A stretch of 64,000 bases of DNA from an uncultured Pelagibacteraceae bacterium. Lineage in GTDB: Bacteria; Pseudomonadota; Alphaproteobacteria; Pelagibacterales; Pelagibacteraceae. The stretch covers positions 1 to 64,000 of the forward strand of contig CACAWF010000003.1 of NCBI GenBank assembly GCA_902536085.1. Direction: 5' to 3'. The position numbers and the translations under genes were made by a program. Under the pieces are notes generated by a model that was given only the letters and a program-made list of their open reading frames with translations, did no database searches and was not told the DNA's origin. How positions within the stretch are numbered: position 1 is the stretch's first letter; every line of letters starts with the position of its first letter. Shown piece by piece: positions 20,234-27,898 of this stretch.

Positions 20234-20832
20234 TAGCTAGTAATTTCAGACAAATACCAATTAGGACTTTTGTTATTAATATTTTTTGAAAATTTCCAAC
20301 TATCAGTGACAAATTTTATTTTATCAGGATTTCCCTCAATTATTTTATTTTCTTTGTCTCTCTTTACAGAAATTACTTCAGCTACAAATTTAACTGTAGC
20401 GAACAAGTTATCTTTTATTTTTTCATATTTTTCTACTGATGACTCTTTTACACCAATGAAAGTAAATTCTGATTTAATATTTTCTTTATTTCTCAACTTG
20501 ATCGCTTCTGAGAAATTTGAAAACATATTTGGTGATAGTAAAGCTTTTAATTTAATCAAATCACCGTTAGCAAAAGAGGTTAAAATACTTTCATAAGCTA
20601 TCTCAGCTCCTCTTAAAAATTCTTTCTTTTCTTTTCCTTCTAAAACTTCTAAGTTTTGTTTTACCGGTTCTATATCTTGTGTGGGTATACTAAATTTTTT
20701 TTCTGCAAAACTTGGTGAAACTTTAGATTCGTGTCCTGTTTTCCTGCCCAATATACTTCTAAGACGCAAAATTATGAATCCTGCGATCATTCCAAGTAAA
20801 ATTATATCTAAATATCCAAAACTACTGCTCAT
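20233..20832 (-). CDS. Tim44/TimA-like membrane-anchored protein
   Basis: A protein of about 199 residues with one N-terminal membrane helix (YLDIILLGMIAGFIILRLRSIL) followed by GRKTG, the hallmark of alphaproteobacterial Tim44-like proteins. A C-terminal Tim44/MBA1-type domain begins at FLRGAEIAYESILTSFANGD. Mitochondrial Tim44 tethers the import motor; the bacterial function is not established. I prefer the ATG at 20832, next to the membrane helix, over the one at 20850. It diverges from fxsA and leads into the Smr gene. Confidence 0.85.
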   Translation of the reverse strand: MSSSFGYLDIILLGMIAGFIILRLRSILGRKTGHESKVSPSFAEKKFSIPTQDIEPVKQNLEVLEGKEKKEFLRGAEIAYESILTSFANGDLIKLKALLSPNMFSNFSEAIKLRNKENIKSEFTFIGVKESSVEKYEKIKDNLFATVKFVAEVISVKRDKENKIIEGNPDKIKFVTDSWKFSKNINNKSPNWYLSEITS

Positions 20833-20876
20833 TATTTGATAAATATACATGAATAATATAATTTTGTATCAGACAA

Positions 20877-21296
20877 ATGAACACATTTTTCTTAATTTTT
20901 GTAGGATTGCCAGCATTAGAGATATTTTTAATGATCAAAATTGGCGGAGAAATAGGAGCTTTTAATACAATAGCATTAATTTTCCTCACAGCAATAGTTG
21001 GCTTATTTTACGCAAGGTTGCAGGGTATTCAAATTCTAAAGTCAGGAATCGTGAACATGTATCAAAATAAAGTTCCGATTAATGAAATTATTTCTGGTAC
21101 GTCAATAGCTCTAGCAGCTTTATTATTAATTATCCCAGGATTTTTTACAGACTTAATTGGTTTTCTTCTTTTAATACCCTTTACACGAAATATTTTACTT
21201 AAAATTTTTCTCAAAAAAAAAATTGTTATTAATAAAGCAAAAGAAAATAACACTATTGATGGAGAGATAGTTAAAAAAGATAAAGATGACTTATAA
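20877..21296 (+). CDS. fxsA: FxsA-family membrane protein
   Basis: A 139-residue inner-membrane protein with hydrophobic segments near residues 3-20, 25-45 and 72-95. It shows the FxsA signature (PALEIFLMIKIGGEIGAFNTI, then LLLIPGFFTDLIGFLLLIP). In E. coli overproduction of FxsA alleviates phage T7 exclusion by F; its normal role is unclear. Its end overlaps secB by 11 bases; fxsA-secB next to the Tim44-like gene is a recurring alphaproteobacterial arrangement. Confidence 0.93.
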   Translation: MNTFFLIFVGLPALEIFLMIKIGGEIGAFNTIALIFLTAIVGLFYARLQGIQILKSGIVNMYQNKVPINEIISGTSIALAALLLIIPGFFTDLIGFLLLIPFTRNILLKIFLKKKIVINKAKENNTIDGEIVKKDKDDL

Positions 21297-21705
21297 GATA
21301 ATTGGGAAATATATTAAAGATCTTTATTTTAGCATACCTAACGCTAAGACCTTTTTTTTACTCTCAAAAGATATTGAAAATTATAAGATTAATATTGATA
21401 TAAAAAGTGACAGAATTGAAAAAAATATAATTGAAGTTTTTACTACTTTAAGTTTATCACCGACAAGAGAAAATATTGAGAATGTAAATACAAAAATTAT
21501 TTATGCGACTGTTGTTGAATTGCTTAATAATAAAATGAAAAAAGAAGATTTAGAAAAAATTGTCCTCATAGAAATCCCATCTATAATTTATGAAGATCTT
21601 AGAAAAACATTTATAAATTTATTCGAGAGCTCAGGATTTAAAGATATAAAGATAAATGAAAAAATTGATTTTCAACTATTGTATAATAGGCGACGTACTC
21701 AATAA
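21286..21705 (+). CDS. secB: Protein-export chaperone SecB (divergent)
   Basis: A 139-residue protein that I assign to SecB from two short matches and context. The start KYIKDLYFSIPNAKTF matches the SecB opening (YIKDLSFENPNAP), and the end VLIEIPSIIYEDLRKTF with FQLLYNRRR matches the C-terminal helix and last strand. SecB keeps secretory precursors unfolded for SecA. The middle of the protein is poorly conserved, and the zinc/SecA-binding tail of longer SecB proteins is missing. It lies between fxsA and dnaQ, the usual alphaproteobacterial position. Confidence 0.8.
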   Translation: MTYKIIGKYIKDLYFSIPNAKTFFLLSKDIENYKINIDIKSDRIEKNIIEVFTTLSLSPTRENIENVNTKIIYATVVELLNNKMKKEDLEKIVLIEIPSIIYEDLRKTFINLFESSGFKDIKINEKIDFQLLYNRRRTQ

Positions 21706-22355
21706 AAGTTTTTCTTTATCTCTTTCTTTAAAAAATCTTTATGTTTTGTAACTTCTTCGACCGAAATATTTACTATTTGTTTGTTATAGCTTTTATCAAT
21801 TGATAGATTCTGCTCTAAAACAGGTGAAAGATTAAATTTTGGTTCTTTTGCATCTTTAAGATTTATATAAACTTCTCTCAATAGCTCACAATCTAACAAA
21901 GCGTTATGTTTTGTTCTTTTTGAAAGGTCAATATTAAACCTCTTACATAAAGCATCTAAGGAATTGGACAAACCAGGAAACTTATTTCTTGCTAACTCCA
22001 ATGAGTCAATAACAAATTTTTTGTCAATAGTTTCCTTTTTTATTATTTCAAGTTCACCATTTAAAAAACTTAAATCGAAAGAAGCATTATGAATAATTAT
22101 TTTTTTTCCTTTAATAAAATTCAAAAATTCTTCGGACACTTTTTCAAAGATATCCTTATCTTTCAAAAACTCTTCAGAAAAACCGTGAACTTTGAAAGCA
22201 TCGGAAGGCACACTTCTTTCTGGATTTATCAACTTATGAAATACTTTCCCGGTAGGGATCAAATCCTCAGTTTCTATGCAGGCAATTTCTACAATCTTAT
22301 GTCCGTCTTTAAACGATAGTCCTGTGGTTTCTGTATCTAAAAATACTTCAGCCAT
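21699..22355 (-). CDS. dnaQ: DNA polymerase III epsilon subunit (3'-5' proofreading exonuclease)
   Basis: DEDDh exonuclease that proofreads replication. Exo I is FLDTETTGL (Asp7, Glu9), Exo II is HNASFDLSFL, and Exo III is RTKHNALLDCELL with the catalytic His and Asp. The 218-residue length includes a C-terminal segment for alpha-subunit contact. It starts one base into the coaE stop in the ppsR-maf-aroE-coaE-dnaQ run, a gene order shared across many Alphaproteobacteria. It converges on secB with a 7-base overlap. Confidence 0.97.
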   Translation of the reverse strand: MAEVFLDTETTGLSFKDGHKIVEIACIETEDLIPTGKVFHKLINPERSVPSDAFKVHGFSEEFLKDKDIFEKVSEEFLNFIKGKKIIIHNASFDLSFLNGELEIIKKETIDKKFVIDSLELARNKFPGLSNSLDALCKRFNIDLSKRTKHNALLDCELLREVYINLKDAKEPKFNLSPVLEQNLSIDKSYNKQIVNISVEEVTKHKDFLKKEIKKNFY

Positions 22356-22912
22356 TAAATGATTATATTAGATAGATTTTTTTTTAAAATCTTTAAATTA
22401 TTTTCATTAACAACTATATGATCGCAATATTTAATTTTTTTTGTGTCATTAAGTTGTTTTTTGTCGAGGATATTGAAAAGCTTTTGACTTCCGCCTTTAA
22501 GTTTAAATCTTTTTAATCTAATGCTTTTTCTAGCTTTGATAAAAATAATTAGATCGAATTTTTTCATTAATTTACTTTCTATTAATAACGGAATTTCAAA
22601 GAAAAGGGTTCTTTTTTTCTTATTTTTTTTCGAAAAATCGTTCATTTCTTTTCTTATAATAGGATGAATTATACTTTCTACTTTTTTAATATTTAAGTCA
22701 CCATTTATAATTTTATTTCTCAAAACTGTTTTAAGATTTTTATAATTTTTGAGATTTAGTTTTTTAGAAATGATTTTTTTTAAATTATTTTTTTTATAAA
22801 TTTTTTTAACCTCATTATCTGCACTAAAGAGCGGTCCTTTCCTATAAGACAAAATTTTACTTGCCGTGGTTTTTCCAGAAGATAAAGAACCAGTTATACC
22901 AATTTTTTTCAT
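22355..22912 (-). CDS. coaE: Dephospho-CoA kinase
   Basis: Last step of coenzyme A synthesis: phosphorylates the 3'-hydroxyl of dephospho-CoA. The P-loop reads GSLSSGKTT at residues 8-16, and the lid region includes LKRFKLKGGSQ. IIHPIIRKEM and LLIESKLMKKFDLIIFI match CoaE. At 185 residues it is slightly short, and it is very lysine-rich. It overlaps aroE by 4 bases and dnaQ by 1. Confidence 0.94.
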   Translation of the reverse strand: MKKIGITGSLSSGKTTASKILSYRKGPLFSADNEVKKIYKKNNLKKIISKKLNLKNYKNLKTVLRNKIINGDLNIKKVESIIHPIIRKEMNDFSKKNKKKRTLFFEIPLLIESKLMKKFDLIIFIKARKSIRLKRFKLKGGSQKLFNILDKKQLNDTKKIKYCDHIVVNENNLKILKKNLSNIII

Positions 22913-23730
22913 TGAAGACTCGATTTTAAGAGTTCAATTAATTTCTGGTCTATTTCGGGATTCACTTTGTTCCATAAATAAAAAGATTTCTGCCCTTGGT
23001 AAATAAACATATCTAACCCGTTAAAAACTTTAATATTTTTATCTTTTAAATATATAAGAGTTTTTGTTTCTAAAGGATTATAAATTGTATCAATATATAC
23101 TAATTCACTTTTTATGGGATAAAAATCAAAGTTAAAATCCTGTCCATTTTTTAATCCAAGGCTTGTTGCATTTAAAATGATGTCATAATCTACAAGTTTA
23201 TTTTTAAGATCTGACCATTCAATTATTGCTAAACTAGGAAACTTTTTTTTTAAGAAAAAACATTTTTCTTTTGTTCTATTCGCTATAGAAATGTCTATAA
23301 CACCAGACTTTTGCAAAGATAAAATCACTGATGGAGAAACACCTCCAGCGCCTATAACGAGTGTTTTCTTTTGTTTGGCATTATCAACTTCCTTTAAATA
23401 CGCTGCTTGCAGTCCAAAAACATCTGTATTTTCTCCAATTAACACTCCTTTATCATCAAGAAAAATTGTATTAACAGAATTAGTAATCCCAGCATCATTA
23501 ACAAGTAAGTCCAAATGCGGAACAATTGTTTGTTTATATGGTAAGGTTACGTTAATGCCAGACAATTCTTTATTTTTAATTTGTTTTATAATTTCTGTCA
23601 GATCATTATTTTTAACATCGATGATCGAATAACTCGCATCTATATTATATTTTTTAAACCAATAATTATGAAGAACTGGTGAAAGTGAGTGTTTAATTGG
23701 ACTTCCTATTATACCAAATTTTTTTGTCAT
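22909..23730 (-). CDS. aroE: Shikimate dehydrogenase (NADP)
   Basis: Reduces 3-dehydroshikimate to shikimate in aromatic amino acid synthesis. The substrate-binding SPIKHSLSPVLHN and NVTLPYKQ (catalytic lysine) are present, with the catalytic Asp in ENTDVFGL. The Rossmann motif is VIGAGGVSPSV, followed by NRTKEK for the NADP 2'-phosphate. Its 273-residue length is normal. It overlaps maf and coaE by 4 bases each. Confidence 0.97.
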   Translation of the reverse strand: MTKKFGIIGSPIKHSLSPVLHNYWFKKYNIDASYSIIDVKNNDLTEIIKQIKNKELSGINVTLPYKQTIVPHLDLLVNDAGITNSVNTIFLDDKGVLIGENTDVFGLQAAYLKEVDNAKQKKTLVIGAGGVSPSVILSLQKSGVIDISIANRTKEKCFFLKKKFPSLAIIEWSDLKNKLVDYDIILNATSLGLKNGQDFNFDFYPIKSELVYIDTIYNPLETKTLIYLKDKNIKVFNGLDMFIYQGQKSFYLWNKVNPEIDQKLIELLKSSLQ

Positions 23731-24311
23731 TTTTTATATTGATCAATATAATTGATAATATCTTTGATAGGCAAACCCATAATTGAATATCTATCACCCT
23801 TGATATGTTCAAATAAGTCTAATCCATCAGCCTCCACTTGATATACGCCATATGCCAGCAGTGTATCAGTGGGAATTTTACTTAAATATTCTGAAATTTG
23901 ATTTTCTTGCAAATTCTTCATTTTTAACTCGGATGAGTCGGTATGATTCCAGATCATAGATCCATTTATGGATATACAGACTGAACTTATTAGAAAATGT
24001 TTAGAATTATTCAATTTTTTTAAAATTTTTAAAGCCTCATCTCTAGATTTGGGTTTGTTTATTAATTCGTTGTTAAGAGAAATAACACTATCAGCACCCA
24101 GAACCATTCGATCGGGATTTTTTTTACTTACTTTAATTGATTTAATCTCCGCTAAATTTTTAGATATCATCAATGGGTCTGCGCCTTCAGCTAACAAAGA
24201 TTGTTTAATTTCATCTTCATCAACATTTGAAGCTATAACTTCATTGTCAATTTTATAAGTATCAAGAATTTTTTTTCTTACTCCGCTTTTTGATGCCAAA
24301 ATTATTTTCAT
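23727..24311 (-). CDS. maf: Maf-family nucleoside triphosphate pyrophosphatase
   Basis: House-cleaning nucleotide pyrophosphatase of the Maf/YhdE family, which hydrolyses non-canonical or specific NTPs to NMPs. It begins with ILASKSGVRKKIL and contains the active-site VLGADSVISLNNELINKPKSRDEA. A conserved GVYQVEADGLDLFEHIKGD segment follows, and the end is SIMGLPIKDI. At 194 residues it is of standard length. It sits between ppsR and aroE with 4-base overlaps. Confidence 0.95.
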   Translation of the reverse strand: MKIILASKSGVRKKILDTYKIDNEVIASNVDEDEIKQSLLAEGADPLMISKNLAEIKSIKVSKKNPDRMVLGADSVISLNNELINKPKSRDEALKILKKLNNSKHFLISSVCISINGSMIWNHTDSSELKMKNLQENQISEYLSKIPTDTLLAYGVYQVEADGLDLFEHIKGDRYSIMGLPIKDIINYIDQYKK

Positions 24312-25126
24312 TTATGCTTTTTAATTTCTATTATCTTTAGAATTGATGCTGCTGTTTCCTCAACAGAACGTCTGGTTACATCAATTACTGGCCAATTATT
24401 TTTTTTAAATAGAATTTTCGAGTCGGCTAATTCTTTTTTAATAAAATCTAGGTCTGTATATTCTTTTAATTTATGATCTTTCATTATCGCAACCCTATTC
24501 CTTCTTATGTCGACTAAACTCTCTGGATCTGCTACTAATCCAACAATACATATTTTTTTATTTGTCGTAAGAGTACTTGGAATTTTTTGATCTAAAACTA
24601 GAGGTATATTAACTGTTTTAAAACCCCTGTTGGCCAAATAAATTGATGTGGGAGTCTTGCTAGTTCTGCTTACCCCAAGCAAAACAACATCTGCACTATC
24701 AATATCATCAATTTTTTTCCCATCATCATGTATCATGGTAAATTGTATAGCTTCAATTCGCCTGTAATAGTCTTCATCTAAAACATGTTGCGCGCTTGGC
24801 TTATGAATTGCCTTTTGGTTAAGTAATTTTGAAAAACTTAGTATCAAATTGCCTAAAATTCCAAAACAAGGCACATTGTTTTTCTCACTTTGATTGGAAA
24901 TATATTTTGCTAGCTTTGTTTCGACAATTGTATATAAAATAAGCGAATTATTAAATTTAATGCATTCTTTGATTATTTTATCTATTTGTTGCTCTGTCCT
25001 AACGAAAGCAAATTCTTTTTTTTCATACTCAAAATTAGCGAATTGAGATTTTAGGGACAAAAATATTCTATCTAACGTCTCGCCGGTCGAGTCAGACACA
25101 AGATATACATTGTATTTTTCGTTCAT
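24308..25126 (-). CDS. ppsR: PEP synthase / PPDK regulatory kinase-phosphorylase (DUF299)
   Basis: Bifunctional ADP-dependent kinase and Pi-dependent pyrophosphorylase that switches PEP synthetase or pyruvate phosphate dikinase off and on. The P-loop-like GVSRTSKTPTSIYLA is at about residues 153-167, and the start YLVSDSTGETLDRI is typical. At 272 residues it is full length. The target enzyme is not in this window. It is the first gene of the minus-strand ppsR-maf-aroE-coaE-dnaQ run and diverges from hemE across the 273-base candidate origin region. Confidence 0.94.
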   Translation of the reverse strand: MNEKYNVYLVSDSTGETLDRIFLSLKSQFANFEYEKKEFAFVRTEQQIDKIIKECIKFNNSLILYTIVETKLAKYISNQSEKNNVPCFGILGNLILSFSKLLNQKAIHKPSAQHVLDEDYYRRIEAIQFTMIHDDGKKIDDIDSADVVLLGVSRTSKTPTSIYLANRGFKTVNIPLVLDQKIPSTLTTNKKICIVGLVADPESLVDIRRNRVAIMKDHKLKEYTDLDFIKKELADSKILFKKNNWPVIDVTRRSVEETAASILKIIEIKKHK

Positions 25127-25399
25127 AAATTTGTTAATAAATAAATAATAAATAACTCTTTTCCACCCTTTTTAATAAATGGACAAAATAAATTAACATT
25201 AATTAACATGATTTTAACATTTTGTTCGATGTTAATAATGTTGTTTTACTAATGTTTATAAGATTAATAAAGTAATCAAATTAGGGATTTTTTTTTAAAA
25301 CTTACTAAATTATGTATGTATAAAACATGTATAAAAAGTTATATGACCATTAAACAGGACCTAGATTAAATACTACATTTTTACAAACTAAATTATAAT
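25127..25399. other. AT-rich intergenic region next to hemE: candidate replication origin
   Basis: This is the longest gene-free stretch in the window and is extremely AT-rich. It contains TTAACAT three times at 25193, 25203 and 25214 (10- and 11-base spacing), an inverted copy ATGTTAA at 25229-25235, and A/T runs on both sides. Weak DnaA-box-like nonamers are TTTTCCACC (25159-25167) and TGTTTATAA (25253-25261); neither is a perfect TTATNCACA. The neighbourhood (hemE, rho, parAB with parS, mnmE/mnmG/rsmG) is that of the origin in other Alphaproteobacteria such as Caulobacter. Origin function is inference; the region must also hold promoters for ppsR and hemE. Confidence 0.45.
25193..25235. 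repeat. Helically phased TTAACAT repeats with one inverted copy
   Basis: Direct copies of TTAACAT start at 25193, 25203 and 25214, so they fall on the same face of the helix. The third copy forms a 7-base inverted repeat with ATGTTAA at 25229-25235 around an 8-base loop. The spacing pattern suggests a protein-binding array rather than random AT-richness, but the region's base composition makes such words fairly likely by chance. Confidence 0.6.
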
Positions 25400-26404
25400 A
25401 TGAGTTCACTTAAAGAAATTTTATTAAAAAAACAATCTAGCAAATCATTGTGGTTTATGAGACAAGCAGGTAGATACTTACCTGAGTTCCAAAAAATCAG
25501 ATCAGAAAATCCAAACTTTATTAAGCTTTGTCTGAATAGTGAATTAAGCTCTGAAATAACTCTTCAACCTATTAAAAGATTTGATATAGACTCAGCTATA
25601 ATTTTCTCGGATATATTAATGGTACCTTTTGCAATGGGCCAAGACGTAAATTTCATTAAAAATAAAGGTCCTGAGTTAAGCAAGTTTGACCTAAAACTAT
25701 TTTTCAATAACACAGAAGAGAAATTTTCAAAAAAACTTTCTCCGATTTATAAAGCAATAGCGATTACAAGAAAAAAATTGGATAAAAGGAAATCACTCAT
25801 TTCTTTCATTGGAGCACCTTGGACTTTACTAATCTATATGTTTGGTCTTCAAAAGAATAAAAAAGAAATAGAGCTAAATAATTTTAAAGAAAGTGATAAT
25901 AAGTTTAAAAGTATTCTTAGAGAATTAATTAGATATTTATGTGTTCACATTAAAAATCAAGTTAACGCTGGTGCTGATGTTGTTCAAATATTTGATTCAT
26001 GGGCTGGTTTAATTCCAGATTTTAAAATTAAGGAATTTTGCATCGAACCTAATGCTGAGATAGTAAAATTCTGTAGAAAGAATCAAATACCAAATATTTG
26101 TTTTCCGAAAGGGTTAAAAAAAAAATTTAAAGATTTTAATGAATTTGTTAAACCTGACGGAATTAATATTGATTATGAGGTAGAGCCGGAATGGGCAAAG
26201 AGAGAGCTAATTAATGTAGTAATACAAGGTGGCTTAAATCCAGAGGTGTTGCTTAAATCAGAAGATGAAATGATTAAAGCAGCGACGAAATACATTAAGA
26301 CATTTAAAGATTTTCCCTATGTTTTTAATCTAGGACACGGTTTACTTCCTGAAACAGATCCTGATAAGGTAAAAAAATTAATTAAGTTTTATAGGGAATA
26401 TTAA
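25400..26404 (+). CDS. hemE: Uroporphyrinogen decarboxylase
   Basis: Decarboxylates uroporphyrinogen III to coproporphyrinogen III in heme synthesis. The signature LWFMRQAGRYLPEFQKIR (residues 18-35) contains the substrate-binding arginines. ISFIGAPWTLLIYM and VQIFDSWAGLIP match the family, and LGHGLLPETDPDKV near the end is diagnostic. At 334 residues it is of normal length. Its stop overlaps the hemH start by one base (TAATG). It is the first gene after the candidate origin. Confidence 0.98.
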   Translation: MSSLKEILLKKQSSKSLWFMRQAGRYLPEFQKIRSENPNFIKLCLNSELSSEITLQPIKRFDIDSAIIFSDILMVPFAMGQDVNFIKNKGPELSKFDLKLFFNNTEEKFSKKLSPIYKAIAITRKKLDKRKSLISFIGAPWTLLIYMFGLQKNKKEIELNNFKESDNKFKSILRELIRYLCVHIKNQVNAGADVVQIFDSWAGLIPDFKIKEFCIEPNAEIVKFCRKNQIPNICFPKGLKKKFKDFNEFVKPDGINIDYEVEPEWAKRELINVVIQGGLNPEVLLKSEDEMIKAATKYIKTFKDFPYVFNLGHGLLPETDPDKVKKLIKFYREY

Positions 26405-27396
26405 TGGAGAAAGATCACCCAAAAGTTAAATTTGGTAAAACGGGAATTTTAATAGTCAATCTTGGCACCCCGGACTCAACTAATTGGTGGGATATAAGAA
26501 AATACCTTAAAGAATTTCTTTCTGATAGAAGGGTAATCGAAGTTAACCCGATCATTTGGAGCATAATACTAAATTTATTTATTTTATCATTTAGACCATC
26601 TAAAACTTCACATGCATATAAACAAATTTGGAGAAAGGAAACAAATGAATCACCACTTTTATATTTCACCAGAAAACAGGCTACTGAATTAAGAAAGAAA
26701 ATTGCTAATGAAAAAGTAATAGTTGATTTTGCGATGAGGTATGGAAATCCAAGTATCAATTCCAGACTACATTTTTTAAAAGAGGAGGGCTGTGAGAATA
26801 TTGTCGTACTTCCTTTGTATCCTCAGTATGCTGCAGCCACTACTGCAACAGTATGTGACGAGGTATATAGATCTTTAATGAAGATGAGATGGCAACCAAG
26901 TTTACAAATTATTCCACATTATGAAAGTGACCCCCTTTATGTAGAGGCGTTAATTAAAAGTATAGATAAAAAATTAAAAGAAATTAGTTGGAAACCAGAT
27001 TTAATAATTGCTTCATACCACGGTATTCCAAAATCATATTTTAGTAAGGGTGATCCATATCATTGTTATTGCCATAAAACTACTAGGTTGGTAAGAGAGA
27101 AATTTGACAAAATAGAAATTCAAACTACTTTTCAATCAAGGTTTGGACCACAAGAATGGCTTACACCATATACTGACAAGACTTTGGAGGATTTACCTAA
27201 AAAAGGAACTAAGAATTTATTAGTTATATGTCCAGGATTTGCATCAGACTGTGTTGAAACATTAGAGGAGATTAATATTCAAGGAAGGAAGAGCTTTTTA
27301 GAAAACGGCGGAGAAAATTTTGATTTAGTCCCTTGCTTGAACGATAGTTCCGACCACATTCGATTATTTCAAAAACTCGTTAGCAAATACTTATAA
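26404..27396 (+). CDS. hemH: Ferrochelatase
   Basis: Inserts ferrous iron into protoporphyrin IX. It starts GILIVNLGTPDS, carries the catalytic-histidine segment ASYHGIPKSYFSKGDPY and the glutamate-containing CPGFASDCVETLEEI, and has the FQSRFGPQEWL segment. At 330 residues it is of normal length. It lies between hemE (1-base overlap) and hemJ, giving a three-gene late heme operon. Confidence 0.98.
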   Translation: MEKDHPKVKFGKTGILIVNLGTPDSTNWWDIRKYLKEFLSDRRVIEVNPIIWSIILNLFILSFRPSKTSHAYKQIWRKETNESPLLYFTRKQATELRKKIANEKVIVDFAMRYGNPSINSRLHFLKEEGCENIVVLPLYPQYAAATTATVCDEVYRSLMKMRWQPSLQIIPHYESDPLYVEALIKSIDKKLKEISWKPDLIIASYHGIPKSYFSKGDPYHCYCHKTTRLVREKFDKIEIQTTFQSRFGPQEWLTPYTDKTLEDLPKKGTKNLLVICPGFASDCVETLEEINIQGRKSFLENGGENFDLVPCLNDSSDHIRLFQKLVSKYL

Positions 27397-27397
27397 A

Positions 27398-27829
27398 ATG
27401 AATTTATACCTATTATTTAAATCACTTCATTTAATAGCAGTCATCTCTTGGATGGCCGGCCTATTATATTTGCCTAGAATTTTTGTTTATCATTCAGAGG
27501 CAGAACATGAGTCACAAAAAAGGGTATTTAAAACTATGGAAAAAAAACTGTATAATTACATCATGATGCCAGCAATGCTTTTGTCATGGTTTTTTGGTAT
27601 TTTGCTGATCCATAGTCTTGGTTTTTCAATTTTTTCTGAACTATGGATGCAGATAAAATCTTTAGCTGTTGTAATTTTAACTTTTTATCATTTTAGTTTA
27701 GGAAAATATTTAAGAGAGTTTGCTTTAGATAATAACCAAAAAACTTCTCGTTTCTTCAGAATATATAATGAAATACCAACAATTATGCTAATCGTGGCAG
27801 TATTTGCTGTTGTATTTAAACCCTTATAA
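27398..27829 (+). CDS. hemJ: Protoporphyrinogen oxidase HemJ
   Basis: A 143-residue membrane protein with about four hydrophobic helices, matching the HemJ (UPF0093) family. This family oxidises protoporphyrinogen IX to protoporphyrin IX in bacteria lacking HemG or HemY. Conserved His11 (LHLIAVISWMAGLLYLPR) and the following arginine are present, as is the MMPAMLLSWFFG helix. It follows hemH by one base, which is strong context because HemJ makes the substrate of HemH. Confidence 0.95.
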   Translation: MNLYLLFKSLHLIAVISWMAGLLYLPRIFVYHSEAEHESQKRVFKTMEKKLYNYIMMPAMLLSWFFGILLIHSLGFSIFSELWMQIKSLAVVILTFYHFSLGKYLREFALDNNQKTSRFFRIYNEIPTIMLIVAVFAVVFKPL

Positions 27830-27836
27830 TTAGGGG

Positions 27837-27864
27837 TTGAATTTTTTTAAAAAAGACATATATT
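27837..27864 (+). promoter_or_regulatory. Candidate promoter for rho
   Basis: TTGAAT (27837-27842) and TATATT (27859-27864) are separated by 16 bases in the 69-base gap between hemJ and rho. The AT-rich setting makes the match only suggestive. A transcript would carry a leader of roughly 28 bases. Confidence 0.4.
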
Positions 27865-27898
27865 TTTATTACATCTCTTAGATCAAAAAAATAATCTC

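Noticed and set aside
23291..23632. Plus-strand open frame inside aroE
   Set aside because: Antisense to conserved shikimate dehydrogenase motifs.
26415..26759. Minus-strand open frame inside hemH
   Set aside because: It lies wholly antisense to conserved hemH sequence with no independent support.
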